Counted from the first letter of the stretch, positions 44,284 to 52,559 are shown. The stretch: 64,000 bases of DNA from Pseudomonadales bacterium (GCA_022821865.1 JAJECW010000114.1:1-64000); one strand, 5' to 3'. The notes: generated by a model not told the origin, from the sequence alone. Numbers and translations are program-made.

Positions 44284-45548
44284 AAGGCGCCGGGGGCGAA
44301 ACAGTCAGTCTGCTGCGGCTGAATCTGCACAATTGGCTGGTGGGCTATCTGGCAAGATTTGAAAACGGCCGGAACGTACTGCACTTTGCCGACGAATTCC
44401 GGGGAGACCCCGACCGTCCTACGCTCAGCCTTGTCACATACCCGGGATTTGTGCGTTCCGATCATGTCATGGCCAAACCCTGGGCGCGCAATCAAAAACT
44501 CCACCCGATTTTATCCAATCTGCTGCCGGAAGGTTCATTGAGAGAGCTGACGGCGCAGCGGCTGAAGATTCACGTCGACGACGAGTTTCGTCTGTTTGCG
44601 TACCTGGGCAAGGACTTGCCGGGCGCTCTGATAGCCGAACCCGTGGACCCGGAGGAAATTCCTCCGGGTATTTTGAATCGTCTCGGCAACGCCAAAGCGG
44701 AACGGCTTGACATGAGCCAACGGACGAACCAGTTTTCATTGGCAGGCGTTCAAATGAAGTTTTCCATGGATGAGGGAAAGGACGGACGCTTCAATTTGTA
44801 TGGGAACAATGACTTGGGAGGCTGGATCGTCAAGACTCCTTCCACGAAATTCAGGAATGTTCCATTCAATGAGTTCACGGCCATGAGTCTGGCGGGCATG
44901 GCGGGAATAGACGTTCCCGAATTCAAACTGGTCGCAGTGAGCAAGCTGGAGAATTTGCCGCCGGTAAATCTTCCAAACGAGGAATTTGCCTTTGTGATCA
45001 AGCGATTCGATCGAAAGGGCAACAAACGCATCCACATGGAGGATTTCGCGCAGGTCCTGGTGAAGTATCCGCATGAAAAGTATGACTCCGCCAACTACGA
45101 GCAAATCGGCAGGGTAATTTACAATTACTCTGGAGACGGTCTGGCGGACGCGCAGCAATTTGCCCGGCGATTGCTGGTAAACATATTGCTTGGCAATGGA
45201 GACGCACATCTCAAAAACTGGAGCTTGCTCTACCCGGATCGAATCACGCCAAGACTGTCACCCTCTTATGATATTGTCACAACCAGGGTCTATTTCGAGG
45301 ACGAGACGAGGTTTGCCCTCAATCTCGGCAAAACGAAGAACTGGTATCAGACAGGAATTGGCAACTTCAAGTCCTGGACGGAAAAGTCCGGTGTTCCATG
45401 GCGTGCGATCAAACCGCACCTGGACGATACCATGGAAAAAGCGCGCGCATTGTGGCCGAATGCGCTAGAGGATATGCCCATGGATTCAGATCACAAAGCC
45501 GGGCTAAAGAACCATTGGAACAGGCTTCAGGACGAATTCCGGATTTAG
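44280..45548 (+). CDS. HipA-like serine/threonine kinase toxin
   Basis: A 422-aa protein of the HipA family, whose best-known member phosphorylates glutamyl-tRNA synthetase and causes growth arrest. The N-terminal domain has HPILSNLLPEGSLRE. The kinase part shows QMKFSMDEG (glycine-rich loop region) and GGWIVKTPS (Lys). NEFTAMSLA follows, and the catalytic loop is LLVNILLGNGDAHLKNW, with SPSYDIV as the metal-binding segment. All key positions look intact, so the toxin is probably active. It is translationally coupled to the antitoxin. The target here is unknown. Confidence 0.9.
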   Translation: MKGAGGETVSLLRLNLHNWLVGYLARFENGRNVLHFADEFRGDPDRPTLSLVTYPGFVRSDHVMAKPWARNQKLHPILSNLLPEGSLRELTAQRLKIHVDDEFRLFAYLGKDLPGALIAEPVDPEEIPPGILNRLGNAKAERLDMSQRTNQFSLAGVQMKFSMDEGKDGRFNLYGNNDLGGWIVKTPSTKFRNVPFNEFTAMSLAGMAGIDVPEFKLVAVSKLENLPPVNLPNEEFAFVIKRFDRKGNKRIHMEDFAQVLVKYPHEKYDSANYEQIGRVIYNYSGDGLADAQQFARRLLVNILLGNGDAHLKNWSLLYPDRITPRLSPSYDIVTTRVYFEDETRFALNLGKTKNWYQTGIGNFKSWTEKSGVPWRAIKPHLDDTMEKARALWPNALEDMPMDSDHKAGLKNHWNRLQDEFRI

Positions 45549-45576
45549 ACAGCACACCAGGCAGGAGGATGTCCAA

Positions 45577-46002
45577 TTGAATATCGCGGAACTGGCAAAA
45601 GCGCTGGGGGTGGCCGTGTTCGTTCTGGTGTTTACCATGGCAGCGAGCTTCCCCATGGTCGCTGTTTACGCATATCTCATCGAGTCGGGCCATCCGCCGG
45701 AATTCTATAGTGAAGCGGCGAACTGGGTCGCGCCCTGGTCTTCCCACATCCTGGGGCCCATCGCGTTTTTCGCCTGCAATTACTGGCTGGTGAAAACCGG
45801 CCGGGCCCGGTTTCCCCTGCGGTTCGCGGCCTCGACCATCGGGTTCTATCTGTTGGTCGATCTGGTCATGCTGGGGACTCTGCTCGGAATTCCCTTGAGC
45901 ACCTATTTTACGCTCGGGATTTTGCTTTCGTTGTCGGCCAAGATAGTCGCCGCTTGCTGGGGCGCCAGACTCGGCCTGACCAGACGGCCCATGACGACTT
46001 GA
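45577..46002 (+). CDS. Four-helix membrane protein of unknown function
   Basis: The 141-aa protein has four hydrophobic segments (about residues 8-33, 50-70, 80-102 and 108-128). I recognise no family. The start is a TTG at 45577 with GGAGG about 8 bases upstream; it lies 28 bases after hipA, so it may be read from the same transcript. It ends 12 bases before the stop of the leftward gene at 46015. Confidence 0.65.
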   Translation: MNIAELAKALGVAVFVLVFTMAASFPMVAVYAYLIESGHPPEFYSEAANWVAPWSSHILGPIAFFACNYWLVKTGRARFPLRFAASTIGFYLLVDLVMLGTLLGIPLSTYFTLGILLSLSAKIVAACWGARLGLTRRPMTT

Positions 46003-46014
46003 ATTGTCAGGCTC

Positions 46015-47085
46015 CTAGCGAAGTTCCGGCGGAGGGGGCTCGCAATCGACGCAGGCGCCCACGGCAAGGGTCACGGCCTGGCTCTTCAGGCCAAGCCAGG
46101 GAGGAATGACGGCGCCGAATCCTCCGGCCGGCCCGCCGGCCGCGAGCACGAGCAGATGATCGGGCGAGGGCAGGGCGCAGTATTCGGTGTCGCTCTTGTC
46201 GCGAACGACCGCGCCCTTTCCCACCTTCGCCCATTCGCCGCGCTTGATGCGCGCTTTCCGGTAGATGAATTCGGCAATATCCGATTTGCTCCAGCCGGCC
46301 GACCGTAAATGATCGCGATGCTGCTTCGGCACGACGATCACGTAGTTCCCTGACCAGATGGAATAGTTGCGCATGTTGGCGCGCATTTCGGCGGCGTAAG
46401 TTTCGAGAATCTCTTCGGGCTCGGTGGTCCACTCGTTCATGATTTGCCGCGGCGCGCCCGCGGCGAATACCGTCACGGCGGATACATCGGCGGGAATTCC
46501 ACGCATTTCGGCCAGCGACGGCCAGCCGGCGCCTTCTTCGTCCTCGGCCAGGCAATAGCTGATCTTTCCCGGATGGCCCAGCGTAGAGCGGTCGATCGCG
46601 CCCGGGCTTACCTCGAGAATATTGATCAGGCCGAGCCGAATCGCGCGTCCGATCACGGCGCTGGCCCGGTCGCCGCCGCCGAGCGCGTTGAAACCGCCGC
46701 CAGCACCGATTTCCAATCGTATTGGACCGTTGACGATGACCAGGATCGCACAGCCACCGGTGCTGGCGCTTGCGCCATGCAACAGGAATTCCTCTTGCAG
46801 CATCGCCGTCCAGGCCGTGACCACGACGGGAAAATGGCTTGGCAGGCAGCCGGCCATGACGGCATTGATCGCCAGTTTCTCGGCGGTAATCGCCCGCTCC
46901 CTCACGGGCTCGACGCCAATCAATTCCCCGGCGGGCAGATTCGCCCATTCGAGACAGGCCTGTACCGATTCCGGCGTCGGCGGCACGATGGGAAATCCAT
47001 CGGTCCAGCCGCGGCTGTGGAAGAACTCCTGCGCTTCGTCAAAATCTTTCAACTCGTAACTGGCGGAATTCAGGTTCACTTCCAT
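46015..47085 (-). CDS. Unrecognised ~356-aa protein, Gly-rich core
   Basis: I do not recognise this family with certainty. The protein has no signal peptide or clear membrane helix. It opens with ELKDFDEAQEFFHSRGWTDG followed by FPIVPPTPESV. The middle is glycine-rich (TGGCAILVIVNGPIRLEIG, GGGFNALGGGDRAS), with a few separated Cys and a C-terminal GACVDCEPPPP. It lies between two selenoprotein genes on the same strand, which hints at a shared redox theme but proves nothing. I use the ATG at 47085; a TTG at 47112 would add nine residues. The downstream end converges with the small membrane protein gene. Confidence 0.75.
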   Translation of the reverse strand: MEVNLNSASYELKDFDEAQEFFHSRGWTDGFPIVPPTPESVQACLEWANLPAGELIGVEPVRERAITAEKLAINAVMAGCLPSHFPVVVTAWTAMLQEEFLLHGASASTGGCAILVIVNGPIRLEIGAGGGFNALGGGDRASAVIGRAIRLGLINILEVSPGAIDRSTLGHPGKISYCLAEDEEGAGWPSLAEMRGIPADVSAVTVFAAGAPRQIMNEWTTEPEEILETYAAEMRANMRNYSIWSGNYVIVVPKQHRDHLRSAGWSKSDIAEFIYRKARIKRGEWAKVGKGAVVRDKSDTEYCALPSPDHLLVLAAGGPAGGFGAVIPPWLGLKSQAVTLAVGACVDCEPPPPELR

Positions 47086-47149
47086 TGGCGTCTTCGCCCT
47101 GTCGTCATGCAACCCGGATTCGCCTGAGGGCGGAACCGTATGTGTCTCC

Positions 47150-47220
47150 AGGTATTCTCTGAAAAATTCCCTCCCTGGAATTTTTCATTACCGCAAAACA
47201 AAAGCGTGGTTTTGTTTTGC
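47150..47220 (+). repeat. 71-bp repeat, left copy of an inverted pair
   Basis: Matches 48906-48976 in reverse orientation with about six differences. It contains two hairpins: AAAAATTCC with GGAATTTTT, and GCAAAACAAAA with TTTTGTTTTGC. The pair brackets the two VapBC-type modules. Confidence 0.85.
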
Positions 47221-47228
47221 CTACGAAT

Positions 47229-47687
47229 TCAATGGCTTACGCCATCGAATTCGGCGGCACTTCCATGGGTTTGCCACGGGTTCAGCAATTCGAGGTCGAA
47301 TTGGGAGAAATCCTTTTCATTTCTCGTTACCAGGATCATCTCGTGGCGAATCGCCAGCGCGGCGATTTGCGCATCGGCCGCGGGGGGAGTGCGGCCCTTG
47401 CGGTCGCCATCTCCCATCAATTCTCCCCATACCGTGGCAGCCGGACCATCGAAAACGAGTATTCGCCCTTCGAATTGGCGCGCAAGATCTTGAGCAATCC
47501 AATTTTCAAGCTTGCTTCGTTGTCTGGCGTCCTTGAGTTTTCGCGCCCCCCTCACCAACTCGCCAACGGTTTGCGCCGGAAGAAAAAGTTCATTCGGCGT
47601 CCTGGACGCAATCCAGGAAATCACCGACCGTTCCGGCCGCGGCTTGACGGTCTCGCTGATGACATTGGTGTCAAGCAGCCAAGTCAT
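47229..47687 (-). CDS. vapC: VapC-like PIN-domain toxin
   Basis: A 152-aa PIN ribonuclease. The first acidic residue is in WLLDTNVISE, a conserved Glu in QTVGELVRG, the third in TPPAADAQIAALA and the fourth in TRNEKDF, giving the expected acidic quartet. Such toxins cleave RNA, often tRNA or rRNA. The ATG at 47687 overlaps the stop of the antitoxin gene (ATGA), and a TTG one codon earlier is less likely. The domain is intact, so activity is likely. Confidence 0.9.
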   Translation of the reverse strand: MTWLLDTNVISETVKPRPERSVISWIASRTPNELFLPAQTVGELVRGARKLKDARQRSKLENWIAQDLARQFEGRILVFDGPAATVWGELMGDGDRKGRTPPAADAQIAALAIRHEMILVTRNEKDFSQFDLELLNPWQTHGSAAEFDGVSH

Positions 47688-48007
47688 CAATCGAATTCGA
47701 TCATGCGACCGGTCGAACGGTCACGCTCGATATCCAGTTCCGTTTCGGCCAGCGGAGACATGCGGAGAAATTCGACCAGTTCTTTGCCGGTTCGCGCTTT
47801 TGGAACGGAGAGCATTGGGTGCAAGGTTTCCCGAACTTGCCGGGCGCCGACGCCGCCGGACCGTAACACGCCGGCGACGGCTCTAATCAGCTTGGCGTCG
47901 TTTGCCGGCACCGTAACTTCGACGCGCTTGCCGCCCGTGGCGCTGACCGCTTTGCGATGACGGGCAACGCGACTTGCGGATGTGGAATTGGATTTCAGAT
48001 TTTCCAT
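47687..48007 (-). CDS. vapB: VapB-like antitoxin
   Basis: The 106-aa protein precedes the PIN toxin with an ATGA overlap. The N-terminal part RVARHRKAVSATGGKRVEVT looks like a DNA-binding region. The C-terminal ELVEFLRMSPLAETELDIER with RDRSTGR resembles the toxin-wrapping tail of antitoxins paired with PIN proteins. The precise fold family is not certain; the assignment depends mainly on context. Confidence 0.75.
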   Translation of the reverse strand: MENLKSNSTSASRVARHRKAVSATGGKRVEVTVPANDAKLIRAVAGVLRSGGVGARQVRETLHPMLSVPKARTGKELVEFLRMSPLAETELDIERDRSTGRMIEFD

Positions 48008-48145
48008 GGCTGATCAGTATTTCCGGTAACGTTTCCGCATCATCAGTCAAGAGCTTGCAACTGTCAACCCACTGGGATTCCCTGGGCCGATTTGCGTTCG
48101 AGTTGAAATCGACGGACGGGAGGGTGTCGGGGAGCCAAGGATATG

Positions 48146-48577
48146 TCAGTGTCGCGGAGGTCTGCTCCAACGTAAACCTTCAAAGCGCGCGAAATCCCGG
48201 TCAAGAGTGATCCACTCGCAGCCGCTCTCGATCGCGAGTGCGGCGAAGTACGCATCGGGAATCAGGTTTCCAGTCGCTTCCGCTTCTCGGCAAAGACTCG
48301 TGAAGATATCCCAGTGCCGCGCGCCGGGATGAACAGGCACGCAATGAGGCTGTCCATGCATCACGTGGACGAAAGCGAGCGCCTCGTCGATCGGGCTTGG
48401 CCGCGCAAAGATCCGACGGTGGGTAACGATCCGCAAAAAGCCGCTCAATACAAGATTGGAGATTCCAAACGCCTCCCTGGCGTGGAGAACAGACTCGAGC
48501 CAGGCGCGGCAGGAGCCATGCTCCGGCGCATCGTCGCGGTAGGCGGAGACGAGGACGTTGACGTCAGGCAGCACCAC
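48146..48577 (-). CDS. vapC: Second VapC-like PIN-domain toxin
   Basis: The 143-aa PIN protein shows LPDVNVLVSAYRDD with the first acidic residue, NLVLSGFLRIVTHRR, a central acid in NLIPDAYFAALAIESG and the last in WITLDRDFARF. This pattern belongs to the Mycobacterium-type VapC subgroup (TA system toxin). The start is a GTG at 48577 (a second GTG follows directly); it overlaps the antitoxin gene by 14 bases. Unrelated in sequence to the first PIN toxin beyond the fold, so the two modules are not a recent duplication. Confidence 0.9.
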   Translation of the reverse strand: MVLPDVNVLVSAYRDDAPEHGSCRAWLESVLHAREAFGISNLVLSGFLRIVTHRRIFARPSPIDEALAFVHVMHGQPHCVPVHPGARHWDIFTSLCREAEATGNLIPDAYFAALAIESGCEWITLDRDFARFEGLRWSRPPRH

Positions 48578-48812
48578 TGTGCTCGTCCATCAATTCCAGA
48601 AGCGCGGTGGAATCATTCAAGTCCACTCCCGGCATGAGACCCGTCCCGTGAAATACGGGAAGTTCCGCGGGAGGCCGCTTTGCCTCGCGGGGTCTGTACA
48701 GTGCTTCCCGCAGCGCGTCCTGAATCGTGGCGGACATGGTTCTTCCCGTGTCGGCGGCCGTTTTCTTGAGCTCCGCGAACAAGTGGTCGTCGATCTGAAT
48801 AGTAGTACGCAT
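48564..48812 (-). CDS. vapB: Ribbon-helix-helix VapB-like antitoxin
   Basis: The 82-aa protein opens with the classic ribbon-helix-helix pattern MRTTIQIDDHLFAELKKTA and then GRTMSATIQDALREAL. The C-terminal part (LPVFHGTGLMPGVDLNDS) is the usual toxin-binding tail. I start it at the ATG at 48812, where the ribbon begins, not at the longer in-frame start. It overlaps the PIN toxin gene at its end. Confidence 0.88.
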   Translation of the reverse strand: MRTTIQIDDHLFAELKKTAADTGRTMSATIQDALREALYRPREAKRPPAELPVFHGTGLMPGVDLNDSTALLELMDEHSGAA

Positions 48813-48905
48813 GCATAAAAGCATATTGACCATGCATATTTATGTCAACCTTGTGGCCCTTTGTGACCCGTTGACTTGACCGCATGGGTGTCCTGGGGAA
48901 GGGCC

Positions 48906-48976
48906 GCAAAACAAAACCACGCTTTTGTTTTGCGATAATGAAAAACTCCACGGATGGAGTTTTTCAGAGAATACTT
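48906..48976 (-). repeat. 71-bp repeat, right copy of an inverted pair
   Basis: Reverse complement of 47150-47220 apart from about six bases. In the small hairpin, T to C on one arm is matched by A to G on the other, so pairing is kept. It ends 18 bases beyond the stop of the SelW gene. Confidence 0.85.
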
Positions 48977-48994
48977 AAAGGAGATTGCGGCCGA

Positions 48995-49222
48995 TCAGGC
49001 GGAGTTCCGGGCGATCTCGGAGACCAGACGGGCTTCGTCGGGAAACTCTCCCGTCTCGTGCTTGGAATACGCCAGTTGCCCGTCCACATGCACGTCGAAT
49101 CTGCCGCCGCCGCTTTCGATGAGGCGAGCGCTAACGCCGAATCGGTCGGCCAGTTTGGCCGCCAGACTGACGGCCTTGGGTTTGTAGTTTCACTGTACGC
49201 AGTAGGCTATCGAGATATCCAT
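48995..49222 (-). CDS. selW: SelW/Rdx-family selenoprotein (Sec11 at in-frame UGA)
   Basis: Read through the UGA at 49190-49192, this is a complete 75-aa Rdx (SelW/SelT/SelH) protein. MDISIAYCVQ is followed by Sec and NYKPKAV, giving the C-x-x-U redox motif of a thioredoxin-like fold. SGGGRFDVHVDG and ETGEFPDEARLV then match the family's core. In Cys homologues the same position is C-x-x-C. A 7-bp hairpin of SECIS geometry starts 14 bases after the UGA. Ordinary gene calling misses it entirely because the UGA comes at codon 11. It probably acts in thiol redox or peroxide handling; the partner is unknown. Confidence 0.92.
49157..49175 (-). promoter_or_regulatory. Candidate bacterial SECIS element of the SelW gene
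   Basis: On the minus strand GGCCGTC (49175-49169) pairs with GGCGGCC (49163-49157), with one G-U, around the loop AGTCT. The loop starts 21 bases after the UGA and has G in second position, within the limits described for bacterial SECIS elements. Confidence 0.72.
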
Positions 49223-49311
49223 GTTTGTCGAGTCTCTCTACGGGTGTTGAGTCACAGGCCGTGATTATACCGGTCCCGCGCCCGCGTTGCCGGAATTCAT
49301 TTCCGCGGAAT

Positions 49312-51069
49312 TCAGGGCAGGGCGAAGACCACCAGCGACGGGCCTTCGCGGGTCAATCCGGCGAAACGGGACATGTCGCCGGATGTCTGCATGGCGTGGC
49401 CGATCAGGGCGCTCGCATGCAGGCCCGGCTGGCCGACCACCAGGGCGATGTGCTGCTTCCCGTCCACGCTGTAGCTGATGGGAAAGGAAGCGGCGATGTC
49501 GCCCAGGTCCGTACTCCAGAGAACTGCGCCGTCGGCCTGATCGAAAGCCTTGAACGACTGGTCGACGGCGCCGCCGAAAACGAGGCCGCCGCCGGTCGCG
49601 AGCACCGCCGAGGAAGGCGGCATGAACTCGCGGAAACTCCAGGCCAGCTCTCGGGTTTCGAGATTTATCGCCTGCAATCGGCCGATATTGCCGTCGCTGT
49701 CGGGCGGCGCCGCGCCCGCAATGGCGGCGCCGGTGCTGAGCAATTGGGTATCTCCCCCGGTCGGCCCTCCCATCATGCAGGTCTCGGCCAGCGGCAGGAA
49801 GAGCATGTTGCTTTCCGGATTGACCGACGCCGCAAGCCAGTTGCGTCCGCCGATGGGTTGCGGGCAGATCAATACGGCACGTTCGGCATTCGGCCGCGCG
49901 TTCGGATTCATGGTTTTTACGCCGGATTGCGGGTCGATCGAGGCAACCAGGTTCTGCAATCCCAGATCGATCGAGAACAGATACTCGCCGGTGGCAGCGT
50001 CGAGTGCGTCATAAAGCGCCATTTTGCCCGCCGTGATTACGGCCTTGCGGGGCGAACCGTTTACGTCGACTTCAATGATCTGCCGCTCGAATGACCAGTC
50101 CAGGTCCCACTGGTCGTTCGCCACATGCTGGAAGTGCCAGGCCAACTCGCCGGTCTTTGGCCGCAGGGCGATCGTCGAATTGGTGTACAACGCGTCGTTG
50201 CTGACGCCTTGTATATCCACCGGATCGAGCAATGGCGCGGTATGGTAAGTAGGCGCCGGCCCGAAAAAGACCAGGTCGAGTTCAGGATCGTAGCTGCCGG
50301 CGACCCACACCGAGCCTCCCTGCCGCTCCGTGCCGGAAATATCGTTCCAGGTGTGTCCGCCGGGATCGTCCGGCCCGGCGACCGTGTGGAAGCGCCACAA
50401 TTCCTCGCCGCTGCCGGCGTCCAGTCCGACGATGAATCCGCCTTCCGGCACCATCGTCGCGGTGACTCCCTGCACGATCACGCCATCGGCGAGCAATGGC
50501 GCGGCGCGCAACGAGTAGCGGTTGGGGACGGCCGCGGTGACCGCGATGGCATGCTCCCAGACCGGTTCGCCGGTGCGGAAGTCCAGCGCGAGCAGGCGCA
50601 GGTCGAGCGTGGGCACGATAAGGTTTTCCCCGTAGATCGCGATGCCGAACTTTCCGTTGAGTCCCGCTGTCGCGTCGGGGCCGGTCGTGTGCTCGTAGCG
50701 CCACAGTTCCTCGCCGCTGCGCGCATCGAGCGCCAGCACGGCGTCGTTGGTGTCGGCCAGGAACATCACGCCGTCATGCACCAGCGGCGTCGCCATGCTG
50801 GAGCCTTGCCCGAGCGGGATACGCCAGACCTGCGCGAGTTGATCGACGTTGTCGGTATTGATCTGGTCGAGCGGGCTGTAACCCGAACTGTCGTAGGTCT
50901 TGCGCCAGGTGAGCCAGTTGCCGGCTTCCGGCTCGGCGAGCATGTCGCCGCTGACCGGCCGCATTTCCGCGAGCAGGTTGCCGCCTCCACCATTCGATTG
51001 CGCGAATGCGGGCGCGGCGGCGAAACAGACGCAGAACAGGGCGGCGCCAATCCAATGCTTGTGAAACAT
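49312..51069 (-). CDS. PQQ-dependent quinoprotein dehydrogenase
   Basis: A 585-aa periplasmic quinoprotein of the methanol/ethanol dehydrogenase type. The signal peptide ends ALFCVCFAAAPAFA. An eight-bladed propeller follows, with GNWLTWRKTYDSSGYSPLDQ at the start, repeated W-docking motifs (SGEELWRYEHT, SGEELWRFHT) and NDQWDLDWSF in the active-site region. No vicinal Cys pair of the kind that caps PQQ in methanol dehydrogenase is visible, and there is no cytochrome c domain, so electrons must leave through another protein. No PQQ biosynthesis gene lies in the window. The substrate is unknown. Confidence 0.9.
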   Translation of the reverse strand: MFHKHWIGAALFCVCFAAAPAFAQSNGGGGNLLAEMRPVSGDMLAEPEAGNWLTWRKTYDSSGYSPLDQINTDNVDQLAQVWRIPLGQGSSMATPLVHDGVMFLADTNDAVLALDARSGEELWRYEHTTGPDATAGLNGKFGIAIYGENLIVPTLDLRLLALDFRTGEPVWEHAIAVTAAVPNRYSLRAAPLLADGVIVQGVTATMVPEGGFIVGLDAGSGEELWRFHTVAGPDDPGGHTWNDISGTERQGGSVWVAGSYDPELDLVFFGPAPTYHTAPLLDPVDIQGVSNDALYTNSTIALRPKTGELAWHFQHVANDQWDLDWSFERQIIEVDVNGSPRKAVITAGKMALYDALDAATGEYLFSIDLGLQNLVASIDPQSGVKTMNPNARPNAERAVLICPQPIGGRNWLAASVNPESNMLFLPLAETCMMGGPTGGDTQLLSTGAAIAGAAPPDSDGNIGRLQAINLETRELAWSFREFMPPSSAVLATGGGLVFGGAVDQSFKAFDQADGAVLWSTDLGDIAASFPISYSVDGKQHIALVVGQPGLHASALIGHAMQTSGDMSRFAGLTREGPSLVVFALP

Positions 51070-51136
51070 GTCTTTTCCTCAATTCCGACGTTCGCAGGTT
51101 GCTCCTGGCCCGTTCGTGATTAGTAAATTGTCAAAA

Positions 51137-51228
51137 CGTATACATGTGCGGGTTCCCATGTATGCGAAAAGGGATTTTGTTGACATGTGGCCATATCATG
51201 TATATAAAATCCCTGTTTCGTATACATG
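51137..51228 (+). promoter_or_regulatory. Promoter with repeated palindromes before the Fic gene
   Basis: TTGACA (51180-51185) and TATAAA (51203-51208) are 17 bases apart, a near-ideal sigma-70 promoter. Two palindrome pairs flank it: CGTATACATG (51137-51146) with CATGTATGCG (51157-51166), and CATGTATATA (51197-51206) with CGTATACATG (51219-51228). The second pair straddles the -10, a layout suited to repression, perhaps by the Fic protein's own winged-helix domain. Confidence 0.75.
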
Positions 51229-51241
51229 AAAGGACGTAGGC

Positions 51242-52342
51242 ATGACGATGAACCAGACTTCCATACCGCCTTTGCCCCCAATCGCGAACCTTGAGTCTGA
51301 ATCGACCCTCAAGCTGCTACCGTCCGTCCATCGCTATCTGGCGGAACTCAAGGTCAAGGCGACTACAATACCCAATGAGCAGATTCTGATCAACACCCTT
51401 GCCTTGCAGGAAGCAAAGGCAAGTTCCGAAATAGAAAACGTCATAACCACACATGACGAACTGTACAAAGCCGATGCGTTTCCGAAATACTACAACAATC
51501 CGGCAGCGAAAGAAGTAAGACGTTATGCCGCAGCCTTGAGAAAAGCCTTCGAGCTTGTAAGGCACGATAGACTTCTGACTGTAAATCGAATTCTGGAAGT
51601 TCACCGGGTACTTGAACAGAACAACGCAGGCTTGCGGAAGCTGCCCGGTACGGTGCTCAAGAACGATCAGTCAGGCGAGGTCATCTACACGCCGCCCCAA
51701 GATCAACGGGAAATCGTGGAATTGATGACAAACCTTGAAAGATTCATCAACGATCCGGGAGTGTGCGATGCAGACCCCTTGGTGAAGATGGCGGTGATTC
51801 ATTTCCAGTTCGAGAGCATACACCCTTTCTATGACGGCAACGGCAGAACCGGTCGCATCATCAATATCATCTACCTGGTGACGCAGAAACTGCTTGAGAT
51901 TCCCGTGCTTTACCTGAGCCGATACATTATTGAGAATAAATCGGATTACTACAAACTACTTCAGAGCACAAGAAACACCGGAAACTGGGAGCCGTGGATC
52001 CACTTCATGCTTTCCGGAGTAAAAATTACATCAATGGAAACAATAATACTCGTAACGAAAATTCAAACAGCCATGTTGGATTTCAAGCACCAAATCCGCT
52101 CGCAATTGCCGAAAATCTACAGCCAGGACCTTCTCAACAATCTGTTTCGGCACTTGTATACGACGATAGAATCTGTTCAGCGTGACCTCGACATTTCTCG
52201 CCTGACCGCGGCAAAATATCTGAACTTGCTGGTGGAAAGAGGATTTCTGGAAAAGAATAAGTACGGTCGCTATAACTACTACGTCAATCGACGGCTGTTT
52301 AACATCTTTCTCGAAACACCGAAAGAGCGGGAGTTGGGTTGA
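51242..52342 (+). CDS. Fic-family AMPylase with winged-helix C-terminus
   Basis: The 366-aa protein has a Fic_N part with ASSEIENVITT near residue 60, which carries the inhibitory S-x-x-x-E-N motif (class II Fic). The catalytic motif HPFYDGNGRTGRI follows near residue 200. The C-terminal ~70 residues (SVQRDLDISRLTAAKYLNLL, VERGFLEKN) form a winged helix, as in many chromosomal Fic proteins. It should transfer AMP to a target protein, held in check by its own inhibitory helix. The strong promoter and palindromes upstream suggest autoregulation. The AT content is higher than that of its neighbours, consistent with acquisition. Confidence 0.93.
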   Translation: MTMNQTSIPPLPPIANLESESTLKLLPSVHRYLAELKVKATTIPNEQILINTLALQEAKASSEIENVITTHDELYKADAFPKYYNNPAAKEVRRYAAALRKAFELVRHDRLLTVNRILEVHRVLEQNNAGLRKLPGTVLKNDQSGEVIYTPPQDQREIVELMTNLERFINDPGVCDADPLVKMAVIHFQFESIHPFYDGNGRTGRIINIIYLVTQKLLEIPVLYLSRYIIENKSDYYKLLQSTRNTGNWEPWIHFMLSGVKITSMETIILVTKIQTAMLDFKHQIRSQLPKIYSQDLLNNLFRHLYTTIESVQRDLDISRLTAAKYLNLLVERGFLEKNKYGRYNYYVNRRLFNIFLETPKERELG

Positions 52343-52406
52343 CAACAATACATTGATGGGTTGCTTATCGATATGGAATCCGCCCACCAACTCCCGCGCC
52401 AGCATG

Positions 52407-52559
52407 ATGGCCACGACGGATGTCTTCAGCGAATCGGTCGACGAGGTGGCGTTCGCCGGCAAGCAGTGCGTCGCGGTCAACACCGGTTCCGCCCAGACCA
52501 GTCCCGCGCCGGAACCGCGGCCAAGCCGGGGCGGCAACCTGTTTGTCTTCGCCCTGCCG
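52407..52559 (+). pseudogene. C-terminal remnant of a quinoprotein dehydrogenase
   Basis: About 50 codons read ESVDEVAFAGKQCVAVNTGS and later GGNLFVFALP. This resembles the end of PQQ dehydrogenases (compare VDGKQHIALV and VVFALP in the intact gene at 49312). No start or upstream part is present; the Fic gene lies directly before it. Probably a fragment left after insertion of the Fic region. Similarity is short, so confidence is limited. Confidence 0.45.

Noticed and set aside
48954..49187. Small plus-strand ORFs at 48884-49264
   Set aside because: They are antisense to the SelW-type gene, which matches its family over its full length once the UGA is read through.
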